Positions 1 to 8,281 of a DNA stretch of 15,646 bases are shown here, in pieces (positions within the stretch are counted from its first letter, which is position 1; each line of letters starts with the position of its first letter). This DNA is from Mageeibacillus sp. UBA1255 (GTDB lineage Bacteria; Bacillota; Clostridia; UBA1212; UBA1255). The translations under genes were made by a program, and so were the position numbers. A model generated the notes under the pieces. The model made no database searches and was not told the DNA's origin. It saw nothing but the letters and a program-made list of their open reading frames with translations. Where the stretch lies: assembly GCA_002308795.1 (NCBI GenBank), contig DBVV01000069.1, positions 1 through 15,646 of the forward strand. Direction: 5' to 3'.

Positions 1-351
1 GAAATATGGGAAGGTGAACAGATCCCGGGTGTTAGTGAGATCGTCAGGTTTGCGCCGAGTGCCTGTAATTCTCAACCGTGGCTTGTAAAGAACGAAGGCG
101 ACCTTCTGGTTTACAGATACAAGAAGTCCGGTAAAAGAGGAATAATGCCTGCAGATAAGGTTTCATTCTACAATCGCATTGATATAGGTATTTTCATTTG
201 CTTTATGGATATTTGTCTTCTGCACCGCGCTATTGAATTTGAGAAAATAATATATCCTGATAAAGGCGAAGATAAAGAATATGTTCTGAATGCAACGTAC
301 AGACTTAAAAGTGCGCGTTTTAATGCAAAGCTTGGAGGAAATAATGTTTAA
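1..351 (+). CDS. Nitroreductase-like protein, C-terminal part (5' end outside window)
   Basis: Frame 1 is open from the left edge to TAA at 349-351, giving the last 116 residues. The segment APSACNSQPW (visible residues about 19-28) is the flavin/substrate-side motif of the 'putative TM nitroreductase' group. It is followed by R-x-D-x-G, here RIDIGIFICFMD, a helix that also recurs in that group. The family are FMN-dependent NAD(P)H oxidoreductases, usually cytosolic, with poorly known natural substrates. The N-terminal half with most FMN contacts is outside the window. The gene overlaps the ATG of the next gene by 8 nt, so the two are probably translated together. The ATG at 145 is internal and is not the start. 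The family call is fairly firm; the substrate is unknown. Confidence 0.7.
   Translation, partial: EIWEGEQIPGVSEIVRFAPSACNSQPWLVKNEGDLLVYRYKKSGKRGIMPADKVSFYNRIDIGIFICFMDICLLHRAIEFEKIIYPDKGEDKEYVLNATYRLKSARFNAKLGGNNV
334..338 (+). promoter_or_regulatory. Ribosome binding site GGAGG deciding the start at 344
   Basis: GGAGG lies 5 nt before ATG 344, inside the end of the nitroreductase gene. It favours 344 over the in-frame ATG at 290, which has no SD and would create a 62-nt overlap. It also suggests translational coupling to the upstream gene. Confidence 0.7.
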
Positions 352-1780
352 GTGCGACTATAAGAAATTAAGACTGTCTTTTAACGAGTTCCACGACGTA
401 AAAGCTAACGATATGCCGGAATACGGCGAGTTCTGTCTTCTTGAATTAAAGGACCGCCGTCATACCGCAGGCAAATGGTATCCGAACGATTACCGTAATA
501 AAAAGAGCGTATCCGGACATTTCGGCCGAGGAACGGCGGATACCGTTGATATTGGCGAAGTTTCGAAATGGCACTCGCTGGACCGTTACGATCTGACAGA
601 ATGTCTGGAGGATGAAGAGGTCAATTATATAAATCTCGGTCCTGAAAAAGAAGATATTCACTCTTTTCTGATCAAAAATTTTAAGTCGTTAAAAGAGAAA
701 AAATATCCCAAAGAAGAACAATACTGCCTTTTGATTTTAAGCAGCGGAAAATTAGCTGCAGGAAGATGGGACCTGTTTTCAAAGGAAAAAGGCGGAACGT
801 TTATTTATGCGTCGGCATTGGCCTGTTACAGTATGGAAGAAGTATGGGCATGGTCGCCGCTTAGTTCCGACGAATTTTTCGAGGCAGAGGAAGAGCTGGA
901 AAGAGAACGAAAAAAAGAAAAAAAGCTAAACCAAAATCCTTCGTGCGACCCGGATTTGTTTAAATACGGAACAAATATAAACGTATACTATGAAAAAGCG
1001 CTGGAGAAGCTCAAAAAAGAATATCCGTGGGCAACTGTGACACAGATGAAGAAGCGAACTCCGTACGTCATCGCGCCGCTTCACGGGAAATATGTTTTCG
1101 GACAGGACAACGGAACATTCATGGGCTCAAAGATCATAGATGAATGGACGGGCGGAAGTACCGCAGACGAGTTTATTGACTATCTGTGCGAGTATACGAA
1201 AGAATCCGTGAAGAACTCCGACCCAGAAGTAAAATTCAGATTGGGAACCGACGCCTCTGTATATCTGAAAATAGCTTTTGATAACGTTAAGAAGAATTAC
1301 CGATGGTTCGATAAAAGGATCGCAGAAAAAACGTGTCACTATGCGATCAGACAGGTCGATGGAGATCTCGAATTTGTAAAATGGTATAAAGACGATAAAG
1401 ATCTTACCGTGCTGGACTGCAGCTCTGCGGAGAGGTTTATAGAAATCGTTGAATATGATTATCAAGAGGAAGCATTGAGAGCGAATCCGGTCGTGGCAGT
1501 TTACGCCGTTCCGTTCGGGAGAGTTGAGATCCACGGATGGTATCTCGAAAAATACGTCTTTTCAAAACTGCGTACCGGTGACTATAAAGTAACCGTTCAA
1601 GCCGGAGACCGTGTAACAGGAGGAACCAGAGACTTCTTTATCACGCCTTATTGCTTCGAAGCAAAAACGTATGAAGAATTTCTTGACCGCTATCTGGAGA
1701 TCGTTCCGGGAAGTTCATTTGGACTGTTCAAAGAAGATCTTTTACTGAATAACGAACTGAAAGAATTTCTCGGTTATTGA
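344..1780 (+). CDS. Hypothetical protein with two internally duplicated domain types
   Basis: 478 residues; function not recognised. The start at 344 is chosen for its GGAGG. The first half has two similar units, about residues 27-79 and 126-173. Each has a 'Y-x-x-x/CLL-x-L' strand, then (T/A)AG(K/R)W, then a Trp-containing end (KWHSL / AWSPL). A charged, probably helical Glu/Lys/Arg linker spans about 176-196. The second half repeats a 'DP-x(2)-F/K-x-(x)GT-x(3)-VY-x(3)-A-x(4)-KK-x-Y-x-W' unit at about 202-229 and 293-321. Each copy is followed by an E-F/R-F-I-D/E segment (about 276-284 and 363-371), and a third such segment is at about 443-451. There is no signal peptide or membrane helix, so the protein is probably cytosolic. 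Its base composition looks more A/T-rich than the glycosidase genes downstream. It overlaps the nitroreductase gene and is followed 39 nt later by the cyclase gene. Confidence 0.75.
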   Translation: MFKCDYKKLRLSFNEFHDVKANDMPEYGEFCLLELKDRRHTAGKWYPNDYRNKKSVSGHFGRGTADTVDIGEVSKWHSLDRYDLTECLEDEEVNYINLGPEKEDIHSFLIKNFKSLKEKKYPKEEQYCLLILSSGKLAAGRWDLFSKEKGGTFIYASALACYSMEEVWAWSPLSSDEFFEAEEELERERKKEKKLNQNPSCDPDLFKYGTNINVYYEKALEKLKKEYPWATVTQMKKRTPYVIAPLHGKYVFGQDNGTFMGSKIIDEWTGGSTADEFIDYLCEYTKESVKNSDPEVKFRLGTDASVYLKIAFDNVKKNYRWFDKRIAEKTCHYAIRQVDGDLEFVKWYKDDKDLTVLDCSSAERFIEIVEYDYQEEALRANPVVAVYAVPFGRVEIHGWYLEKYVFSKLRTGDYKVTVQAGDRVTGGTRDFFITPYCFEAKTYEEFLDRYLEIVPGSSFGLFKEDLLLNNELKEFLGY

Positions 1781-1819
1781 GGATCCGGTCGAATAATCAG
1801 ATTTTTGGGGAGAATGCGT

Positions 1820-2434
1820 ATGAAGATATATGATATTTCGCAGGAAGTTTTCAGCTGCAAGGTGTTTCCGGGCGATCCGGCTCCTGAAAAAAATACACTT
1901 GACTCAATTGAGGAAGGCGGGCATTGCAATCTGACCGCATTCAGCATGTGCGCACACAACGGTACACATATTGACGCGCCGTTTCATTTTATAGAAGGCG
2001 GAAAAACCGTTGACGCCGTCTGTATAGAGGCGTTTGTGGGAAAGGCTTACGTGGCGGAACATCACGGGATCGTTAGTCGCATTGACGCTGCAGAAATGAT
2101 CAGAAGAGCGAAAGCGCTTGACGACGGAGCGGAAAAAAGGATCCTGATCAAAGGTAACGCAGAAGTATCTTTGGAAGCCGCAGAAGTATTTGCAGACTGC
2201 GGGATATTACTTCTGGGCAACGAATCTCAGACAGTTGGACCGGAAAATGCTCCTATGGCAGTACACAAGGTCCTCCTTGGCGCAGACGCTATACTGCTTG
2301 AAGGTATCCGGCTGGCCGATGTTCCGGAAGGCGTTTACCTCCTGAATGCTGCCCCTCTGAATCTCGGAGGATCGGACGGAGCGCCTTGCAGAGCCATATT
2401 GATCGATTTTAACGCTCTTCCGGAGGAACAATAA
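1820..2434 (+). CDS. Cyclase-family metal-dependent hydrolase (kynurenine-formamidase-like)
   Basis: 204 residues, close to the usual ~210 of bacterial KynB-type proteins. HNGTHIDAPFHF at 46-57 matches the HxGTHxDxPxH signature of the putative cyclase family (Pfam Cyclase). In characterised members its His/Asp residues bind metal and hydrolyse an amide such as N-formylkynurenine. The C-terminal pattern H-x-x-LLGADAILLEG ... PLNLGGSDGAPCRA is also typical. The ATG at 1820 lies 7 nt after GGGGAG (1807-1812). Earlier in-frame starts, TTG 1805 and ATG 1814, lie before or almost on that SD, so they are less likely. No kynureninase or tryptophan dioxygenase gene is nearby, so formylkynurenine is not supported as substrate; related members act on other amides, lactones or dienelactone-like compounds. 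It is followed 2 nt after its stop by the UvrA-like gene, so the two are almost certainly co-transcribed. Confidence 0.85.
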   Translation: MKIYDISQEVFSCKVFPGDPAPEKNTLDSIEEGGHCNLTAFSMCAHNGTHIDAPFHFIEGGKTVDAVCIEAFVGKAYVAEHHGIVSRIDAAEMIRRAKALDDGAEKRILIKGNAEVSLEAAEVFADCGILLLGNESQTVGPENAPMAVHKVLLGADAILLEGIRLADVPEGVYLLNAAPLNLGGSDGAPCRAILIDFNALPEEQ

Positions 2435-2436
2435 AT

Positions 2437-4920
2437 ATGCATGAGAAGGTACCTGATAAAATCAAGGTCAGAGGAGCAAAAGTCCATAATCTGAAGAATA
2501 TTGACGTCGATATCCCGCTAAATAAGATCGTGGGGATAGCCGGAGTTTCGGGCTCGGGGAAATCGTCACTTGCCCTCGGCGTATTGTATGCAGAAGGATC
2601 CAGGCGGTACCTCGAATCGTTGTCAACGTATACGAGGCGGAGAATGACTCAGGCGACAAAGGCGGACGTTGACGACGTTCTGTACGTTCCTGCGGCGCTC
2701 GCGCTCCACCAGCGCCCGGCAATACCGGGTATAAGGTCAACGTTCGGCACCGGGACGGAGCTTTTAAACAGTCTCCGGCTGCTTTTTTCGCGCCTTGGCA
2801 GTCACAGATGTCCAAACGGTCACTACGTACCGCCGTCAATGGCTGTGGCAGCAGAGCAGGAACTGGTTTGTCCCGAATGCGGCGAACGTTTCTACGGACC
2901 GGGTGCGGAAGAACTGGCTTTTAACAGCCAGGGAGCCTGCCCGCATTGTGACGGTACAGGTATCGTCCGCGTAGTGGATGAGTCAACGCTGGTGCCGGAC
3001 GAGTCGCTTTCGATCGACGAAGGAGCTGTACTTCCGTGGCAGACTTTAATGTGGTCACTTATGAAGGATATTGCCAGAGATATAGGCGTTCGCACAGACG
3101 TTCCTTTTAAGGATCTCACGGAAAAGGAGAGGGAGATCGTCTTTCACGGTCCCGCAATTAAGCGCCATATCGTTTATCAGAATCAGACCAGCGGAGCGGC
3201 GGGGGAAATGGATTTCACGTACTTCAATGCTACGTATACGGTCGAAAATGCACTTTCGAAAGTTAAAGATGAAAGCGGCATGAAGCGTGTCGAAAAATTC
3301 CTTCGTACTTCCGTCTGTCCGGAATGCGGAGGTACGAGGCTCTCGGAAAAAGCCAGGGCGCCTAAAATAACGGGAATCGGATTGGACGAAGTATGCGCCA
3401 TGACTCTTTCGGAGTCACTTGAATGGATAGCTAAAGTGCCTGATTCGATGCCTGAAGAGATGAGGCAGATGGCTAAAAGTATATGTGATTCTTACCGCTC
3501 TGTAGCGAAAAGACTGATGGATCTGGGGCTGTCATATCTCACCCTTGACCGCGCGGCGTCAACGCTATCTACAGGCGAAAGGCAGAGGATGCAGCTTGCG
3601 AGAGCAGTCAGGAACCGGACAACGGGTGTATTGTACGTTCTTGACGAGCCTTCGATCGGTCTCCATCCTGCAAACATCGTCGGTCTTAACGGTGTTATGC
3701 GCGATCTTGTCGCGGACGGGAACTCTGTGCTGCTCGTTGACCACGATACCCAGATACTGAAAGAAGCAGACTGGCTGATCGAAATGGGACCGCAGGCCGG
3801 AGCTGACGGCGGCAGAGTAATTGCCGAAGGGACGGTCATCCAGGTGGAAAACGATCCGGATTCCAAGATCGCTCCGTTTTTGAATGACAGATACAGGATC
3901 AGAAGAAATAAAGCCGTAAAAGATCAGGATGACCGCGGATCTATCTGTATGAGCACTCTTCCGATCTATACGGTAAAATCACTTGACGTTAAGATCCCGA
4001 AAGGGAAACTGACAGTTGTTACGGGCGTATCCGGATCGGGTAAAACCACGATGGTTTTAGAAAGCCTTGTGCCGGGGCTGGAGGCTCATATCAGCGGTGG
4101 TAAGCTTCCGGATCATGTTTTAAGGATCGAGGCTGAAGGTATACGGCACGTTAAACTTATCGACGCGTCACCGATAGGTATCAATATCCGCTCGACCGTT
4201 GCCACTTACGCGAACGTCCACGATGAACTACGGAAAATTTATTCGAAAACAAAAAGCGCTAAAGAAAACGGGTTTAAAGCGGGAGATTTTTCATATAATA
4301 CCGGCAATTTGCGCTGTCCGGTATGTGACGGTACGGGGTCAATAAGCCTTGACGTCCAGTTTCTTCCGGACGTGGATATACCGTGCCCCGAGTGCCATGG
4401 GTCAAGATACGCCAGGAGCGCGTATCGTATTTTGTATAAAAACAAAGCCGAGATCGAGAAGTCTTTACCCGAGCTCATGGCTATGGACGTGAACAATGCG
4501 ATAGGATTCTGCCGCGATATGGGCAGTGTCGCTCCAAAACTGTCCGTCCTTCAAAGTCTCGGACTGGGTTATCTGACACTTGGCGAGGAAACGCCTGACT
4601 TGTCGGGCGGAGAAGCACAGCGCCTGAAGCTGGCAAGTGAAATGGGCAGGGTGCAGTCGGATTCTGTGTTTGTATTTGACGAGCCGACCATTGGGCTCCA
4701 TCCGCTGGACGTCGAGACGCTGCTTGGCGTATTTCAGACGCTGATCGATAGCGGTGCAACGGTCGTTGTCATCGAACATGATCTTGACGTGATACGTAAT
4801 GCGGATCACGTTATCGATATGGGCCCGGGAGGCGGTGATGAGGGCGGGATGATCGTTGCCTGCGGAACTCCCGAAGAGCTCAGATCGTGTCCCGAAAGCG
4901 TAACCGGAAGGTTTATTTAG
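2437..4920 (+). CDS. UvrA-like ABC ATPase (UvrA2 type, lacking the UvrB-binding region)
   Basis: 827 residues with the tandem UvrA architecture. Walker A GVSGSGKS is at 36-43 and a four-Cys zinc module at C145/C148/C168/C171. Signature 1 is LSTGE (377-381), and Walker B with GLHP at 398-411. Walker A 2 GVSGSGKT is at 530-537, a second zinc module at C627/C630/C650/C653, and signature 2 LSGGE at 722-726. Walker B 2 is at 744-750. Canonical UvrA has ~940 residues. Here only about 20 residues separate RLLFSRLG-x-x-RC (114-125) from the first zinc Cys, where UvrA carries the roughly 110-residue UvrB-binding domain. That makes it a UvrA2-like paralogue, a group linked to tolerance of DNA-damaging compounds or drugs. 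Signature 1 has Thr for the first Gly of LSGGE. The start at 2437 follows CGGAGGA by about 10 nt. Family membership is certain; the biological role is inferred. Confidence 0.93.
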   Translation: MHEKVPDKIKVRGAKVHNLKNIDVDIPLNKIVGIAGVSGSGKSSLALGVLYAEGSRRYLESLSTYTRRRMTQATKADVDDVLYVPAALALHQRPAIPGIRSTFGTGTELLNSLRLLFSRLGSHRCPNGHYVPPSMAVAAEQELVCPECGERFYGPGAEELAFNSQGACPHCDGTGIVRVVDESTLVPDESLSIDEGAVLPWQTLMWSLMKDIARDIGVRTDVPFKDLTEKEREIVFHGPAIKRHIVYQNQTSGAAGEMDFTYFNATYTVENALSKVKDESGMKRVEKFLRTSVCPECGGTRLSEKARAPKITGIGLDEVCAMTLSESLEWIAKVPDSMPEEMRQMAKSICDSYRSVAKRLMDLGLSYLTLDRAASTLSTGERQRMQLARAVRNRTTGVLYVLDEPSIGLHPANIVGLNGVMRDLVADGNSVLLVDHDTQILKEADWLIEMGPQAGADGGRVIAEGTVIQVENDPDSKIAPFLNDRYRIRRNKAVKDQDDRGSICMSTLPIYTVKSLDVKIPKGKLTVVTGVSGSGKTTMVLESLVPGLEAHISGGKLPDHVLRIEAEGIRHVKLIDASPIGINIRSTVATYANVHDELRKIYSKTKSAKENGFKAGDFSYNTGNLRCPVCDGTGSISLDVQFLPDVDIPCPECHGSRYARSAYRILYKNKAEIEKSLPELMAMDVNNAIGFCRDMGSVAPKLSVLQSLGLGYLTLGEETPDLSGGEAQRLKLASEMGRVQSDSVFVFDEPTIGLHPLDVETLLGVFQTLIDSGATVVVIEHDLDVIRNADHVIDMGPGGGDEGGMIVACGTPEELRSCPESVTGRFI

Positions 4921-4949
4921 TAAGTTTTGTTAAGATGAGGTTAACCACT

Positions 4950-6290
4950 ATGAAAATTCTGTTTTTTGACGATTCGGTATCGTTCAGGCGCGAAGGGTTA
5001 ACGCGTGTGTCAGGCAGGCCGGAATTGATCGCGACGTACCGTGACGGACACAGCGATACTAGCTGGTCAACAGGCCACGTTTTCCGGTTGGATGACGGTC
5101 GTTTCAGAATGCTGTACCAGGGGCGCCAGAAAGACAAAACGGACAGGCTCTATTCCGCGATCAGCATTGACGGCATACGTTTCGAGCCCGAGACCGAGGT
5201 GATGCAGACCTTTGACGCTGAGGTCGCCGCGATCGTCGAGGATAAACTTAACGCTCCCGAGGAGCGCTACAAACTGCTGCTGTGCGAGTACGGTAAACTG
5301 CATATGCTTGTCCGCGGCAGTCTGTTCGTTTCATCTGATCTGATACACTGGGAGCGCCTTGAAGGCGTCACGTGGAATAACGGCAGCGAGCCGATCACCG
5401 GAGTCTTTTACAACACAAAAAAAGACTGTTTTACAATTACGATGCGCCCTGACTGGGGCGTGAGGATGGTAGGCGTGCGGGAAACGCGCGACTGGAGGAA
5501 CTATACTGATTATCAGCCCTGTCTTCGCTCAGATGCGCTGGATCAGCCGCTCGACGAACTTTACGGCATGCCCGCGTTCCGGTACGGTGACAAATATATC
5601 GGTCTGCCGCTGATCTATCGCAATTTTGAGGCGGGCAATCACAGCAAGTATTGGCTGGGCACGATCGAGGCGTTTTTGGCATATTCTGACGACGGACGAT
5701 ACTGGCTTCGCTCTTTGCGTACGCCTTTTCTTTCCGGGCTGAATGAAGAAACGCGTAAGGCAACGGGCGCTTTCCGTCCGCTGGTCTGGCCGTCAAGTTT
5801 CCGTATCGATGATGACGGGTCGATCCTGATCTACGGCTCCGCGAGCGAGCGTGAGCACGGCCCGGCTTTTAGCGAATTCGGCGACGGCTGCATCTGCGTA
5901 TGGCGCGTTCGACCGGACGGCTTTATAGCGCTGGAGGCAGGGAGCGACGGAGGTATCGTTTCGACCCGTGAAGTTGCGTGGCTTGGCGGAGAGTTAAGCG
6001 TCAATATTATGGCAAAGCGTGCAACGCTGGCCGTATATGAGAGCACGGGCGGAGTGCTGCCGGACGTGAATCCGATTCCGGGGTTCGGGCACAATGACTG
6101 CGTGCCGTTTTCGGGCGATGCCGTGAACTGGACGCCTGCGTTCTCAAGCGGACGTAAAATTGACGAGCTTAAAGGTCGTACGCTCGTGTTTGAATTGTCG
6201 CTAAGCGACGGGCGCGTATACTCGCTATCAGGCGACGGGGAACTGCTGTTTAACGTTGCCGCGGCGAGGGTACGGGAGAAGAAGGTTTAA
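4950..6290 (+). CDS. Beta-propeller glycosidase-like protein (GH32/43-type fold)
   Basis: 446 residues. Blade-like motifs of the form S-x-D-G/L-x-x-W/F recur: SAISIDGIRFEP (69-80), SSDLIHWERL (128-137), ETRDWRNYTD (178-187) and YSDDGRYWLR (245-254). They alternate with short beta-strand stretches such as FRLDDGRFRMLYQG. This is the usual look of five-bladed propeller glycosidases and glycoside phosphorylases. Acidic candidates for catalysis include D37 and D39 near the N-terminus and E206 in the DELYGMP segment (assignment is inference). There is no signal peptide, so the protein is probably cytosolic. ATG 4950 is preceded by GATGAGG at a 9-nt distance. The GTG at 4887 would put the start inside the UvrA-like gene without an SD. 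The gene lies 29 nt after uvrA2 and just before another glycosidase-like gene. The exact GH family could not be assigned by eye. Confidence 0.65.
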   Translation: MKILFFDDSVSFRREGLTRVSGRPELIATYRDGHSDTSWSTGHVFRLDDGRFRMLYQGRQKDKTDRLYSAISIDGIRFEPETEVMQTFDAEVAAIVEDKLNAPEERYKLLLCEYGKLHMLVRGSLFVSSDLIHWERLEGVTWNNGSEPITGVFYNTKKDCFTITMRPDWGVRMVGVRETRDWRNYTDYQPCLRSDALDQPLDELYGMPAFRYGDKYIGLPLIYRNFEAGNHSKYWLGTIEAFLAYSDDGRYWLRSLRTPFLSGLNEETRKATGAFRPLVWPSSFRIDDDGSILIYGSASEREHGPAFSEFGDGCICVWRVRPDGFIALEAGSDGGIVSTREVAWLGGELSVNIMAKRATLAVYESTGGVLPDVNPIPGFGHNDCVPFSGDAVNWTPAFSSGRKIDELKGRTLVFELSLSDGRVYSLSGDGELLFNVAAARVREKKV

Positions 6291-6319
6291 TTGCATTTCC
6301 GCAGCTGTTCTTCTATAGT
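6291..6319 (+). promoter_or_regulatory. Possible sigma-A promoter before the TIM-barrel glycosidase gene
   Basis: TTGCAT (6291-6296) and TATAGT (6314-6319) are separated by exactly 17 nt in the 64-nt gap between 6290 and 6355. The -10 is good (5/6) and the -35 poor (TTG only). It would start a transcript near 6326 covering the glycosidase, MBL hydrolase and alcohol dehydrogenase genes. Confidence 0.4.
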
Positions 6320-6354
6320 TTTTAAGAAATTTTCGTAGAGAGGGGAACACTTAA

Positions 6355-8265
6355 ATGTACCGTGTTTCAATACCTATCACAACCGATTTCAGAGGAGTCA
6401 GAAAGGCGCAGTACCTCGAGGAACTTGCCCGCGCAAAACCTGACCGGGTCTTTCTTATAGGGCCGCGAAGCGCAGATTCGGCGAAGAGTAAAACGTGGGC
6501 GCTGGACAGGTTCAAAGAGCTGGTGCCGCTGATGCGAAGCCAGGGTTACGAGGTCGGGATCTGGGTAAACAGCCTAGGCCACGGCGGAAGTTCAGACGCA
6601 CATCCGGAGTATCAGAACATCGTCAACGGAGGAGGTATAGTAAATACCGACTCGTATTGTCCGCTCGATGAAGCGTTCACGGACGAATTTGCCGAATGGG
6701 TCGCAGCGCTCGCGCGGACCGGGCCGGATCTGATAATGCTTGACGACGACTACCGCCTCGGATACAGATCAGGGCTCACCGGATGCTATTGTCCGCTCCA
6801 TCTGAAAAAAGTTTCGGAAATGATCGGTGAAGAAATAAGTGCATCCGAACTGGAGCGCAGGGCTCTTACCGGCGGGCCGAATAAATACCGCGACGCCTGG
6901 ATGGAAGTGAACCGCGCTTCGCTCACGGGGCTGGCAAAAAAGCTCAGGAAGGCGGTGGATTCAGTCGATCCTTCTATCAGGCTGGGGCACTGCGCGGTAC
7001 TCGATACGTGGGATATCGATGGCGTCGATTCGATTGAGCTGGCAAAGGCTTTCGCGGGCGGGACAAGGCCGTTCCTGCGACTGATCGGTGCGGCGTACTG
7101 GGCGGCCAACAAAGCTTTCGCCTGCCGTATCGCGAACGTGATCGAACTCGAGCGCATGCAGATCTCGTGGTGCGAGAATGAGGATATAGAAATATTTGCC
7201 GAAGGCGACGTGTTTCCGCGTCCGCGCCATAACGTGCCTGCCGCGTACCTCGAAGCGCTGGATACGGCCCTCCGGGCAGACGGTCGGTCGGAAGGCATCT
7301 TAAAATACATGCTAGACTACGAATGCGCGCCTTTTTACGAGAGAGGGTATATTGACCGCCACGTACACGATATGCCGCTCTACGGGCAAATTACGGCCAT
7401 TTTTGACGGTCTCAAACCTTGCGGCGTGAGAGTGTACGACTGCATGCACCGTCTGAAGGACGCAGAACTTCCCGAAACCGGCGGCGGAGATCTTTATGTG
7501 GGCAATGATTTCGTTCCTCCTGCAATGAAACTGCTCTGCGACAATGCGATCCCGATGCAGTATTCCGAGCCCGACGTTACCGTAATATTCGGCGAAAACG
7601 CGAGACACGCTCCGGCTGAACTTCTCGAATGCGGCGCCGTACTTGATATGCCTGCTGCGAGAATTCTCACGGAGCGGGGCTTCGACGTGGGGCTCGAATC
7701 TGTTGACAGCGCGGTGCCTGTGCGCTCGGTATACTTCCCGGATGCCGTTCAGGGATTTTCATTCCGCTCCGGGATGTTTGATAACGACGGTTCGGATTTC
7801 GCTGTCCTTAATATGAAGCCGGGCGCGGAGCAGGTCATCGAGTTCCGCGGCCGTGCCGGTTCGGTCTTCGCGTACCGATATGAAAACGCTAAAGGCGAAC
7901 GTTTCCTTTTATTCCCGTTCGAGGCCAGGCGCGTGTGTGAGACGTCAATGCTTTTCCGCAATTACGTTATGCAAAGAACGCTCATACGCGAACTTTCCCA
8001 CATTCGCCGCGGACCGCTCGACGCCGTGCTTACCGGTAATCCCGACACGTACCTGCTTACGAAGAGGGGCAATGACTCGCTGGCGATCGGCATCTGGAAT
8101 TTCTCACTCGATCCGGTCCTCGAACCTGTTGTCCGGCTGGGAGAAGAATGGGACTCCGTCGAATTTGTGAACTGCACCGGAACGCTGCGCCGCCGGATCC
8201 TGTCATTGTCCGAGATCGGACCGTACGGTATGGCGTTCGTACTTCTGAAGAAAAGCAAGTCATGA
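6355..8265 (+). CDS. Large TIM-barrel glycosidase-like protein (GH42/GH-A-like, family uncertain)
   Basis: 636 residues, start supported by AGAGGGGA about 8 nt before ATG 6355. The N-terminal ~350 residues read as a (beta/alpha)8 barrel. Strand ends rich in acidic residues include RVFLIGPRS (31-39), YEVGIWVNS (65-73), DLIMLDDDYRLG (125-136) and EIFAEGDVFPRPRHNVP (279-295). The pair D130-D132 / E283 is a plausible catalytic set by analogy with clan GH-A enzymes such as GH42 beta-galactosidases (inference). A GCYCPLH segment at 143-149 resembles Cys/His elements seen in GH42-like barrels. Residues about 390-500 look like a Rossmann-type domain as in the GH42 trimerisation domain, and the last ~130 like a beta-sandwich. 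No signal peptide is seen, so it is probably cytosolic. It precedes the MBL gene by 16 nt. The substrate is unknown. Confidence 0.6.
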   Translation: MYRVSIPITTDFRGVRKAQYLEELARAKPDRVFLIGPRSADSAKSKTWALDRFKELVPLMRSQGYEVGIWVNSLGHGGSSDAHPEYQNIVNGGGIVNTDSYCPLDEAFTDEFAEWVAALARTGPDLIMLDDDYRLGYRSGLTGCYCPLHLKKVSEMIGEEISASELERRALTGGPNKYRDAWMEVNRASLTGLAKKLRKAVDSVDPSIRLGHCAVLDTWDIDGVDSIELAKAFAGGTRPFLRLIGAAYWAANKAFACRIANVIELERMQISWCENEDIEIFAEGDVFPRPRHNVPAAYLEALDTALRADGRSEGILKYMLDYECAPFYERGYIDRHVHDMPLYGQITAIFDGLKPCGVRVYDCMHRLKDAELPETGGGDLYVGNDFVPPAMKLLCDNAIPMQYSEPDVTVIFGENARHAPAELLECGAVLDMPAARILTERGFDVGLESVDSAVPVRSVYFPDAVQGFSFRSGMFDNDGSDFAVLNMKPGAEQVIEFRGRAGSVFAYRYENAKGERFLLFPFEARRVCETSMLFRNYVMQRTLIRELSHIRRGPLDAVLTGNPDTYLLTKRGNDSLAIGIWNFSLDPVLEPVVRLGEEWDSVEFVNCTGTLRRRILSLSEIGPYGMAFVLLKKSKS

Positions 8266-8281
8266 ATGTGAGGGATATCGT

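Noticed and set aside
1820..2434. Naming the cyclase-family gene kynB
   Set aside because: The motif fits the family, but no other tryptophan/kynurenine gene is nearby, so the specific substrate is unsupported.
4887..4949. GTG start at 4887 for the beta-propeller protein
   Set aside because: It lies inside the UvrA-like gene with no SD and adds a basic tail unlike a propeller strand; ATG 4950 has GAGG at suitable distance.
6786..7310. 174-codon minus-strand open frame opposite the TIM-barrel gene
   Set aside because: Ser/Ala-rich translation typical of a reverse-complement shadow, no SD and no family features.
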